Part shown: one piece after another, positions 1 through 5,805 of the stretch | Position numbering within the stretch: position 1 is the first letter of the stretch | Layout: every line of letters begins with the position of its first letter | Assembly (NCBI GenBank): GCA_000402355.1 | Contig: AQRS01000005.1 | Coordinates: 1-8,801 of the forward strand | DNA length: 8,801 nt | Direction: 5' to 3' | DNA from: Candidatus Iainarchaeum andersonii SCGC AAA011-E11 | GTDB taxonomy: Archaea; Iainarchaeota; Iainarchaeia; Iainarchaeales; Iainarchaeaceae | Position numbers and translations under genes: made by a program | The notes under the pieces: generated by a model | Databases searched by the model: none | Seen by the model: only the letters and a program-made list of their open reading frames with translations | What the model was told of the DNA's origin: nothing

Positions 1-380
1 ACTTCAATGTCTACGCCGATGTTTCGGCAGAAGCTACCTCGACTCCAGAAGTGGCTACCCCAGTAGCGCTTCCTCATGTTCGGATGCTTCTTGAACAACT
101 CGTATGCCGAGCGACCTTTCAAACGGAATAGAATGTCGCTCGGGTTCTCAGGTTTGTGCGTGCGTAAAATCACGTGCACGTGATCAGGCATCACTGCCAG
201 CTCTAAGATTTCCCAATCGCGCTCCCGCGCGATTGATTGGAGGATTGCTTCGCAATCCTCCTTGATGCTCTGCTTCTGCAGAGCATTATAGCGGTACTTT
301 GGCGCCCACTCGAGGTGATGCTCCCAGCAGCCTTTAATATGATGATGACTATACAGATGACTATCAAGATCTTGATTCAT
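1..380 (-). CDS. tnpA: IS200/IS605 Y1 transposase TnpA, C-terminus cut by window
   Basis: The enzyme cuts and rejoins single-stranded DNA at the ends of its IS through a tyrosine nucleophile and an HUH metal site. 126 residues are visible; the family is about 130-150 long, so little is missing. Residues 19-30 match the usual N-terminal strand (WEHHLEWAPKYR in place of HLVWVTKYR). The HUH motif is H67-V-H69 within MPDHVHVIL. The family block LKGRSA (87-92) and YWGSHFWSRG (106-115) follow. The catalytic tyrosine would lie just beyond base 1. The start is ATG at 378-380, nine bases after a perfect AGGAGG. That Shine-Dalgarno lies inside a hairpin, which probably limits translation. Three hairpins are also folded into codons 32-56. 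No tnpB is visible. Confidence 0.92.
   Translation of the reverse strand, partial: MNQDLDSHLYSHHHIKGCWEHHLEWAPKYRYNALQKQSIKEDCEAILQSIARERDWEILELAVMPDHVHVILRTHKPENPSDILFRLKGRSAYELFKKHPNMRKRYWGSHFWSRGSFCRNIGVDIE
169..184. repeat. 16-bp perfect palindrome over the HUH codons
   Basis: ATCACGTGCACGTGAT reads the same on both strands and encodes the D-H-V-H-V-I active-site stretch of TnpA. It may be a by-product of the HVH codons. Confidence 0.7.
214..286 (-). repeat. Three evenly spaced perfect hairpins inside tnpA
   Basis: Three perfect inverted repeats follow each other: 214-235 (9-bp stem, loop 4), 239-261 (10-bp stem, loop 3) and 265-286 (9-bp stem, loop 4). They are separated by exactly three bases each time. 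They lie in codons 32-56 of the transposase, a predicted helix between the first strand and the HUH motif. In mRNA or single-stranded element DNA they would form three stacked stem-loops. This regularity is not expected from protein coding alone. Confidence 0.8.
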
Positions 381-388
381 AGCGTAAA

Positions 389-421
389 GCCTCCTGGCGC
401 GGAGCGCCCGCGCCTCGAGGC
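389..421 (-). promoter_or_regulatory. Hairpin sequestering the tnpA Shine-Dalgarno
   Basis: The stem is GCCTC (389-393) with GAGGC (417-421), then a 2x2 internal loop, then GGCGCGG (396-402) with CCGCGCC (408-414) around a five-base loop. Read on the minus strand, the last arm contains AGGAGG, nine bases before the tnpA ATG. Hiding the ribosome site in a stem is the known way IS200-type elements keep transposase levels low. The hairpin could also be part of the transposition end. Confidence 0.7.
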
Positions 422-461
422 ATATAACGATTTTTCAGGAAAAAAATAGATGCTCGCTCTC

Positions 462-485
462 ATCCCACAGCTAAAGCAATGGGAT
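462..485 (-). repeat. IS200/IS605 end hairpin
   Basis: ATCCCA (462-467) pairs with TGGGAT (480-485); after two mismatches an inner GC pair closes a TAAA loop (472-475). Imperfect hairpins of this form are the TnpA-recognised ends of IS200/IS605 elements. It lies upstream of tnpA and next to the cut host gene, so it should be the left end. It also supplies the TAG stop that ends the truncated gene. Confidence 0.6.
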
Positions 486-647
486 TTCACGCTCGCAAAC
501 GCTTAAAATTATTGTTTGGGGCGTGGTCACGTTGATTGTGCGCGAGGCATGGTTGTTGTTTGCTGAATAATCACCACTAACCTGTGCCGACATAGCGCTG
601 GCTAAAAACAAGAGAAAGGAAAATAATAGTAAAATGGATTTGCTCAT
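471..647 (-). pseudogene. Signal-peptide protein truncated by the IS200 element
   Basis: A 58-codon reading frame starts with ATG at 645-647, overlapping the TGA of the gene before it (ATGA), and stops inside the IS end hairpin. It opens with a textbook secretion signal: MSKS, a hydrophobic run ILLLFSFLLFLASA (5-18), and a likely cleavage near M-S-A-Q (19-22). About 28 residues of mature protein follow, rich in N, S and T, ending in an INVTTPQ strand-like piece. The last residues (about CEREIPLL) probably come from the IS. I infer the first codons of a larger secreted gene, the last member of this operon, whose remainder would lie left of the window. No family can be named. Confidence 0.7.
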
Positions 648-1378
648 TTGTTCACCTTTTCCATGAGTTTCGCTAGCTTCTCTTTTTCCATTTCAATATT
701 CTTTGAAAATGGGGTAGGCGCCAACTGAACTAAAACACCATTCTTCACTTTCTCAGTTTTATAGGCTGGGAGAGAAAGCAGGAAATCTTCGCCATAATGC
801 TTGGTAAAAGTCGGTCCGAAGATGTTAAACCAATAAAACTTGTGAATAGTAGGGTGAGAATAACTTTTACCTACAAAGTGATTTTCATTTATATCTGCTG
901 CAAGTGAATATTCCGGCCCTCCGCCTTCTATATCCCAAATAAGTTTAGACCTGTCTGCTACTGCATAATACGCATGTGCTGAAGAATAAGTCCACAGGTA
1001 TTTACTAATTTTAATTAATTCGTTGTAGAGACTTTCTTCATCTTTTTTTGAGCTAGAATTTGAATACCCACTTAAGCTAAATTTCGAAAAATTGTACATC
1101 GAATGGCTGTAATACCCGTCTGTTGAATCTAGCTTTAAAAAAACCTTTTTGTTCCCTTTAGAAAACGCCATTGTACTCTTGTTTGTTGTTTCTAATTCAT
1201 AACTCATAATTGGTTTTGAAACATAGTTAAGTAATTCTTCCAATGGCTTTTCTGGAAAACATCCTTCAGGCCATAATATATATCCCATTGATTTAACATA
1301 ATCAACTATATTTTTTCCGAATTCATATGAGTAATTATGTTTTTCTATAACAAAATGGAATTTAATTGAATCCTTCAC
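644..1378 (-). CDS. Putative immunity protein, Imm52-like
   Basis: A 244-residue protein without signal peptide or membrane segment, so probably cytosolic. The C-terminal third has the look of the Imm52/DUF3396-type immunity proteins that neutralise polymorphic toxins: an aromatic block HKFYWFNIFGP (179-189), then a hydrophobic strand NGVLVQLAPTPF (213-224) and a charged final helix. The start is GTG at 1376-1378, overlapping the TGA of the toxin-like tail (GTGA) and preceded by GAGGTG, so translation is coupled to the gene before it. Its stop overlaps the next start. Position directly after a toxin-like tail is what an immunity gene would show. Family assignment is from remembered sequence pattern only; it may be an unrelated alpha/beta protein. 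Confidence 0.5.
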   Translation of the reverse strand: MKDSIKFHFVIEKHNYSYEFGKNIVDYVKSMGYILWPEGCFPEKPLEELLNYVSKPIMSYELETTNKSTMAFSKGNKKVFLKLDSTDGYYSHSMYNFSKFSLSGYSNSSSKKDEESLYNELIKISKYLWTYSSAHAYYAVADRSKLIWDIEGGGPEYSLAADINENHFVGKSYSHPTIHKFYWFNIFGPTFTKHYGEDFLLSLPAYKTEKVKNGVLVQLAPTPFSKNIEMEKEKLAKLMEKVNK

Positions 1379-1521
1379 CTTCTCACCTCATACAAAGTTA
1401 CCCCTCTTGATTGCAAACGTTCACTGAACAGTCTTTCGGCGGTGCCATAAAGCCTTGAATCGGATTCTATAAAAACAAACTCTATGCTACTATTTGGGTT
1501 TATAGCTCTTAATCTATGTAT
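1375..1521 (-). pseudogene. C-terminal fragment of a toxin-like gene, cut by the IS66 element
   Basis: About 48 codons of host sequence remain between the IS66-like element and a TGA stop at 1375-1377. The frame stays open for 160 codons further into the IS, but that part is antisense to the transposase and not real. The remnant reads as helix, strand IEFVFIES, helix SRLYGTAERLFSERL, strand VTLYEV. This closing pattern resembles Tox-REase-type nuclease toxins, whose partner is often an Imm52 protein, and such a gene follows here. The catalytic part of any toxin is missing, so the fragment should be inactive. The nuclease link is inference; the truncation is seen. Confidence 0.5.
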
Positions 1522-1531
1522 GTGTTTAGCT
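1518..1531 (+). repeat. Left terminal inverted repeat of IS66-like element
   Basis: GTATGTGTTTAGCT matches the complement of the right end at 13 of 14 positions and marks the upstream boundary. Confidence 0.75.
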
Positions 1532-1550
1532 TGATTCCTTTTAAAGGGGT

Positions 1551-1567
1551 TTGTTTTTCGAAAACAA
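1551..1567. repeat. Subterminal hairpin in the IS66-like element
   Basis: TTGTTTT and AAAACAA form a 7-bp stem around TCG, between the left end and the transposase start. It could bind transposase or affect the short leader; no function is shown. Confidence 0.4.
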
Positions 1568-1600
1568 TAGCTTTTTCTGGCAGGTTTACGATTTTTTGGC

Positions 1601-2905
1601 ATGGTTTTGGATGAAAAACTGTTGGTTTTTTCCAAGCGGGATTTGGTCCGCTTGGTTATGCAACTCCGTGATGAAGTTGAGGAACTCAAAAAGCGTTTGT
1701 TGGCGTATGAGAATGCGCATACTCCGCCGAGTTTGCGTAAAGGCTGGCGAAAACCGCCAGTGCATGGCTCTGGCAAACTCGGTGCTCCTGTCGGGCATGA
1801 AGGAACCACCAGGCCAGAACCAAAACCAGACAAAATAGTGAACGTTGCTCCGTTGAAACGTTGTCCATCCTGCAATACAAAACTGGAAAAGCCAACCGGT
1901 TTTGAAAAGAGGATTATCGAAGAGATTCCAGAACCACAACCGGTTTTGGCTATCCAATACAACCTTCCTCGCCAGACTTGCCCTTGTTGCGGGCTTGAAA
2001 TCATAACCACTCATCCAGATTGTCCCAATACTGGCCGCTTTGGTTTCAATGCACAAGCCCATGTTGCGTTACTCAAATACGATGGCCGGTTACCATACCA
2101 AAAAATAACCGAAGCATTGAAGCGAGACCACCAGTTAGAAGTAACACCAGCAACCGTTTTGGAGTTGAACAATCGAACCGCAAAAAAACTTTCCCCCCAA
2201 TACCTCAAACTGGTTGGCTTTATCCGAAACAGCCGTTTCGTCTTTGTGGATGAAACCGGCCTGCGCGTAGCGGGAAAAAGGTTTTGGGTTTGGATTTTCA
2301 CCACGGATACAACTACGTTGGTTGTTATCCGACCAAGCAGAGGAAAAAACGTTCTACAAGAAATACTGGGAAAAAACTATGCTGGCATCATCATCTGCGA
2401 CGGACACAAAGCATACCCAAACTACACCAACCGCCTGCAACGATGCTGGGCACACTTGCTAAGAGAAGCAGAGTTCGTTGCCAACCAGTTTCCAACAGCG
2501 ATTCCTTTTCACAAAAAACTGCAAGCGTTATACCATCGTTTGGTGAAACGTTACCGTCAAAAACTATCCAAAACCCAGCGCTATTATTTTTGGAGAAATG
2601 CCGTGCTCCGGCTTGAACGCTTGTTGCATGACTGTGCCAAAATGGAACGTTTACAAAAACCGGTTGCCAAAATCAGGAACGGTTGCAAGCACTGGTTCAC
2701 TTTCCTCTTGCATCCAGAAATAGAGCCAACCAATAACAGGGCAGAGCGAGCGTTGCGCGAGACGGTGGTGCAACGCAAGATTTTTGGTTGCTTGCGCAAC
2801 CAAAAAGGCACCACCAATCACGAAACCATTATGAGCCTTTTTGCCACATGGAAACAGCGCGGCCTCAACCCCAAAAACGAGCTCCTCAACGCCCTACGGA
2901 GCTAA
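1601..2905 (+). CDS. IS66-family DDE transposase
   Basis: A 434-residue transposase that would cut and join the IS ends with two metal ions. An N-terminal coiled-coil/leucine-rich part (about 15-40) is followed by a proline-rich linker and a zinc-binding domain with C88, C91, C127 and C130. The catalytic core carries D217 (FVDETGLRV), D267 (CDGHKAY) and E382 (NNRAERALR), with the family signature CWAHLLRE at 282-289. All three acidic residues are present and the frame is unbroken, so it may be active. No good Shine-Dalgarno precedes the ATG at 1601. The stop lies inside the right terminal repeat. It is somewhat shorter than many IS66 TnpC proteins. It is the only confident plus-strand gene here. 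Confidence 0.95.
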   Translation: MVLDEKLLVFSKRDLVRLVMQLRDEVEELKKRLLAYENAHTPPSLRKGWRKPPVHGSGKLGAPVGHEGTTRPEPKPDKIVNVAPLKRCPSCNTKLEKPTGFEKRIIEEIPEPQPVLAIQYNLPRQTCPCCGLEIITTHPDCPNTGRFGFNAQAHVALLKYDGRLPYQKITEALKRDHQLEVTPATVLELNNRTAKKLSPQYLKLVGFIRNSRFVFVDETGLRVAGKRFWVWIFTTDTTTLVVIRPSRGKNVLQEILGKNYAGIIICDGHKAYPNYTNRLQRCWAHLLREAEFVANQFPTAIPFHKKLQALYHRLVKRYRQKLSKTQRYYFWRNAVLRLERLLHDCAKMERLQKPVAKIRNGCKHWFTFLLHPEIEPTNNRAERALRETVVQRKIFGCLRNQKGTTNHETIMSLFATWKQRGLNPKNELLNALRS

Positions 2906-2913
2906 ACACGTAC
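2900..2913 (+). repeat. Right terminal inverted repeat of IS66-like element
   Basis: AGCTAAACACGTAC is the complement of the left repeat with one mismatch. It contains both the transposase stop codon and the TAG that ends the truncated host frame on the other strand. Confidence 0.75.
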
Positions 2914-3243
2914 CATTTTCTTTGCAATTATCCCCCCGAACTGCCAGGGCCTTGACTCAAAAGAATTCCTCAAACCCAAAGCACGCCTCTGCGCAAAACT
3001 CGTCGGCGGTTTCTTCGTTTCAGGATAAATCTCAATCACAACAGGCTCCTTACAACTCGAACCCGGAGGAATCACAAAATCATTATCCACAAACGCCTCC
3101 AAATCATCAAGCGTATCACAATCAGGCAAAAAAATCATTTTCTGCATCGGACGATCTTCCTGCGGAGCAGTGTGACCCGCCACTGAAAATAGCAAGATGG
3201 TGATTGCAACTATGAAAAATTTTCCAGTTTTCAAATCGTTCAC
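2902..3243 (-). pseudogene. Signal-peptide protein of unknown function, 3' end replaced by IS
   Basis: A 113-codon frame starting with GTG at 3241-3243, which overlaps the TGA of the preceding gene (GTGA). It has a clear signal peptide: NDLKTGK, a hydrophobic core FFIVAITILLFSVAG (9-23), then AHTA-type residues for cleavage. The mature part is about 85 residues with two cysteines (C42, C62) that could pair outside the cell, and a basic stretch near the end. The last two codons and stop are contributed by the IS terminal repeat, so the native C-terminus is lost. I do not recognise a family. It may be the secreted front of the toxin-like gene whose tail lies at 1375-1521, or a separate protein. 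Confidence 0.6.
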
Positions 3244-3656
3244 TTGGTTTCTTTTATTCTTTTCTTCATGTCTTCAATTGAAAGGATAATGTTTTTATCG
3301 CCTGGCCTCTTTTCAAGTAGCTTTTCATAATGCTCAAGAGCATTACCATATTTTTTTTCTTGGTAATACAAAGAGGCTTTTATCGAGTCGAACTCTTCAG
3401 CAAGATATTTTTTCTCTGTTTCCATTAAATATCTCCAAGCCCACTCAAAGTGTTTAAATCTTGCTAGGGTAAATACAGTTTCCATTCGGATAGGGAAATC
3501 TCTTTCTTCAAGTGTGGAATATTCTAGCCCGTGTTTTTTCCAATTTTCATGTAGGTTATCCCAAAATTTTTTGATTTCGCTAATTGCTTTCTTGTAGGTC
3601 AAACCTGTTTGTGAGAATAATTCTTTATAAAATCCATATTCACCTGAGTCTGTCAT
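3240..3656 (-). CDS. Small TPR-like helical protein, possible immunity partner
   Basis: A 138-residue, mainly helical protein without signal peptide or membrane segment. Residues about 90-123 look like one TPR unit (alternating small and aromatic residues: A-x-x-YY, KKY-x-x-A, HYEKLLEKRPGD), and the stretch 56-88 could be a degenerate one. It starts one base after the stop of the large secreted protein and its own stop overlaps the next start, so the three genes form one transcription and translation unit. A small cytosolic gene right after a toxin-like gene is the usual position of an immunity protein, but nothing in the sequence proves that role. It could also be a scaffold or chaperone for export. 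Confidence 0.6.
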   Translation of the reverse strand: MTDSGEYGFYKELFSQTGLTYKKAISEIKKFWDNLHENWKKHGLEYSTLEERDFPIRMETVFTLARFKHFEWAWRYLMETEKKYLAEEFDSIKASLYYQEKKYGNALEHYEKLLEKRPGDKNIILSIEDMKKRIKETK

Positions 3657-3657
3657 T

Positions 3658-5682
3658 TTAATCTGGCACCACCGTTAAGTATTTTGGCATATCCGGGGTC
3701 ACTGTTATTGGGCCATTTATAACTCGTTCAGGGACACCGCCAAGTGTAGCTCCACCTTCCATAAAAAACGGGTTTGTTCCAGCGTCTTCCAAAAGAGGTT
3801 TTCTAAATCCTTGTCTGGCTTTTACATTGGGGACATCTATAACTGCTATTTCATCTGCTTGACTTAAAGTACCTTTTCGTAGCCCCAATAAAGCCTCTAT
3901 TTTTTCAACGTAACTTTTCTTAATCTGGCTGCCAGTTATTCCTGCATCTAAAATTTCTTGATAATACGATTTGTCAGCAAGGAAAACCTTCTGTGAACTT
4001 CCTATCTGAGTAAACCTTGTCCCATTAGAAACTCTGACATTTGTCATAACATCTGGTACATCATTTACCCCTTTTTGAAGAACGCTTTTTGTGTTTGCTC
4101 CTGCGCTTTCCAGCATTGTTTTAGCTGCAACAGAGTCATATTCTTCCAGTGCAAGTTTGGCTATTGCATCATCTCCCGTTCTTCCTATAATTGCTGTGAG
4201 GCCTTTCTTTGCTGCATTTGTCCATTCCAGTGTCTTGAATTTTCCAATTAATTCCAGTGCCAAGTCCTCCGGGAGCTTGGCTACTTTCAATAGCCTTCCA
4301 AGTTTGAGCGATTTCAGTGCTTCATCAACGCCTTTTCCTATTGCTACTTGCTCGCCGATATAGCCAACGTGATACCCTGCCACGAATGAATTGTTGAATG
4401 CGTTTCTGTCTGCTTCGTCAAGGATCACGGGGAGTATTGGGCTGGTGTTGTCGGCTTCCTTGTAAATGCTTGGCAAAACGTCACTGAAATAGAATTGAGT
4501 TGCATTGTCCCCGACGTTTACCCCGTGCCTTGCTGCAGCACATTGGGTTGCCAAAGTGTCCGTGAAAACGCCATCCAAGAATGCCATTGTAGCGGCTTGG
4601 TTGTCAGTGTTGAGGGATGCGATAACAATTGTTCCAGCGAGGCTCCAAAAGTCTGCTGTCACGAATTTGTAGTCGTCTCTTGCCCCCGCAGCTATGCCTG
4701 CGTACATGCCGTACAGTTTTCCAAACTCTGAAGCTCCACCAATCAAAATGCTTTGTGTTCCAAACATTCCAGCTTTGAATTGCCCGTTAAGTAACCTGTT
4801 TGACATGTCCGCCCAATAATCAAGATCATCTAAGCCTTCAGTAAACGTCTTTATTCCGGGCAGTTTAGTGCAGATGTTGTCAAACTTGTTTTGCGGATCC
4901 GTGTGAGCAAATAATTCTTCTTCATCTGTCCAACCATCGCCATCAGTGTCAAGAATACTGCCCCTAAAATTTTTGTTCACATTATCATAAGTCAGTATGA
5001 AAGCTGCATCCTCTACCAACTCAGGTTTGTTGGTTTTGATGAGAATAACTTGCTTTTTCGGGTTAGCCTGATAGCCCCAGGGACTTGGAAATGTGTCGAA
5101 AACTTGTGGAGTGTCTTTCCAGAATTGGCTACAGTTAAGTAAAGCATTATTTTCTCCAACGAGTAGAACGCTTTTGTTCCAGAGCACATGGTCTTTGTTG
5201 ACGGAGCAATTTACCTGGGTGTCTGTGTGTTCTTCAAAAACGGAGGGGTCAAGGCCGTATTGTGTGGCCATGTTGTTTTTCATGTTGTCTATGGCTTGCC
5301 TGAAACGTGCATCCATTGTTGAGGGAACAACGAGGGCTATTTTAGTTTCGCCCTCCAAGATGTCTTGTAGTTCTCCTACGCCCCTGTTGGTGGTCACGTT
5401 GTAGATTCCATCAGAGTAAATTAGTTGCGGCCCGTTTTCGGTTTCAATGATTTTTCTTTCCATTGGGATTACAAAATCGTCCCCGACTATGAGAACGTGT
5501 TTGCAGTATTCCGGCGGACACTTTTGTTTGATGAAAGCCGAAATACGATAAACATACTCGTTAACCGCCATATTTTTCTGAGGGTCATTAATGGTTTCAG
5601 TGTATTCCTGCATGTTCGTCCAAGCAAAAGCCGAGCTTGTGAATAAGAGCAGAATTACAGCTATGAATAGTACTCGTTTCAA
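3658..5682 (-). CDS. Large secreted protein with toxin-like C-terminal tail
   Basis: A secreted protein of about 674 residues. The longest frame begins with GTG at 5697, but the signal peptide is ideal if translation starts at TTG 5680-5682 (M-KRVLFIAVILLLFTSSAFA), preceded by GGGGG; I choose that start. Numbering from GTG 5697: KHVLIVGDDFVIP (66-78) resembles surface caspase/gingipain-like domains; DTDGDGWTDEEE (250-261) is a calcium-binding loop as in thrombospondin type 3 or dockerin repeats; residues about 308-350 are glycine-rich and hydrophobic. The tail has GTLSQADEIAVIDVP (609-623) and GTNPFFMEGGATLGGVPE (640-657), a pattern I associate with tips of bacterial polymorphic toxins. It is the first gene of the operon behind the shared promoter. 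Overall family is not recognised; the toxin reading is inference. Confidence 0.6.
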   Translation of the reverse strand: MKRVLFIAVILLLFTSSAFAWTNMQEYTETINDPQKNMAVNEYVYRISAFIKQKCPPEYCKHVLIVGDDFVIPMERKIIETENGPQLIYSDGIYNVTTNRGVGELQDILEGETKIALVVPSTMDARFRQAIDNMKNNMATQYGLDPSVFEEHTDTQVNCSVNKDHVLWNKSVLLVGENNALLNCSQFWKDTPQVFDTFPSPWGYQANPKKQVILIKTNKPELVEDAAFILTYDNVNKNFRGSILDTDGDGWTDEEELFAHTDPQNKFDNICTKLPGIKTFTEGLDDLDYWADMSNRLLNGQFKAGMFGTQSILIGGASEFGKLYGMYAGIAAGARDDYKFVTADFWSLAGTIVIASLNTDNQAATMAFLDGVFTDTLATQCAAARHGVNVGDNATQFYFSDVLPSIYKEADNTSPILPVILDEADRNAFNNSFVAGYHVGYIGEQVAIGKGVDEALKSLKLGRLLKVAKLPEDLALELIGKFKTLEWTNAAKKGLTAIIGRTGDDAIAKLALEEYDSVAAKTMLESAGANTKSVLQKGVNDVPDVMTNVRVSNGTRFTQIGSSQKVFLADKSYYQEILDAGITGSQIKKSYVEKIEALLGLRKGTLSQADEIAVIDVPNVKARQGFRKPLLEDAGTNPFFMEGGATLGGVPERVINGPITVTPDMPKYLTVVPD

Positions 5683-5715
5683 ATTTGTTTCCCCCACTTT
5701 TTGTTAAATAATACT

Positions 5716-5771
5716 GCATTTGACGATTAATATACCTGCGGTTGAATTCCAATCAACCAGTTAGTTGAGTT
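5716..5771 (-). promoter_or_regulatory. Promoter and operator of the toxin-like operon (shared module, copy B)
   Basis: On the minus strand a TATA box TATATTAA (5727-5734) sits about 30 bases before the GTG at 5697. Directly upstream are half-sites TCAACCGCA, GGTTGA and CTCAACT, which form inverted repeats of TCAAC/GTTGA. The whole 56-bp block matches the block before the aldolase gene nearly base for base. Half-sites upstream of the TATA box suggest an activator; the innermost one touches the TFB recognition region and could instead repress. Confidence 0.75.
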
Positions 5772-5805
5772 TTTTGCTACAGGAAAACAGCCTACTTTTT
5801 GGCAA

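Larger units (their letters stand above)
1..500 (-). mobile_element. IS200/IS605-type insertion sequence, partial
   Basis: A single-strand transposing IS of the IS200/IS605 type runs off the left edge. Visible parts are a Y1 transposase gene on the minus strand, a strong hairpin in front of it, and an end hairpin at 462-485. No inverted repeats or target duplication are expected in this family. The end near the host gene is not resolved; it lies just outside the end hairpin, between about 485 and 510. The element has landed in a signal-peptide gene, of which only the first ~50 codons remain. Right boundary is therefore approximate. Confidence 0.75.
1518..2913 (+). mobile_element. IS66-family insertion sequence (single-ORF type)
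   Basis: A 1396-bp element bounded by 14-bp terminal inverted repeats that differ at one position: GTATGTGTTTAGCT at 1518-1531 and the complement of GTACGTGTTTAGCT at 2900-2913. Ends starting with GTA fit IS66. It holds only the DDE transposase and no tnpA/tnpB helper genes, as in the ISBst12-like branch. The left subterminal region has two small palindromes (1537-1547 and 1551-1567). The expected 8-bp target duplication is absent (TAATCTAT left, CATTTTCT right). The element sits opposite to the host operon. Confidence 0.85.

Noticed and set aside
237..449. A 70-codon plus-strand frame
   Set aside because: It is opposite tnpA and runs across the two IS hairpins.
1522..2010. Upstream 160 codons of the open minus-strand frame that ends at 1375
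   Set aside because: They are antisense to the IS66 transposase, whose catalytic motifs are intact; only the part outside the IS is host coding sequence.
1586..2062. A 158-codon minus-strand frame
   Set aside because: It lies wholly opposite the transposase and shows no family features.
2841..3203. A 120-codon plus-strand frame, low complexity
   Set aside because: It straddles the IS end and is opposite a signal-peptide gene; its S/P/Q-rich product is typical of a shadow frame.
1375..3243. One single host gene simply interrupted by the IS66 element
   Set aside because: The two fragments are out of frame after removal of the element and there is no target duplication; a deletion or two separate genes is needed.
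5772..5805. Terminator after the radical SAM gene
   Set aside because: Only a 3-bp GCC/GGC stem and a short T run are found; too weak to call.
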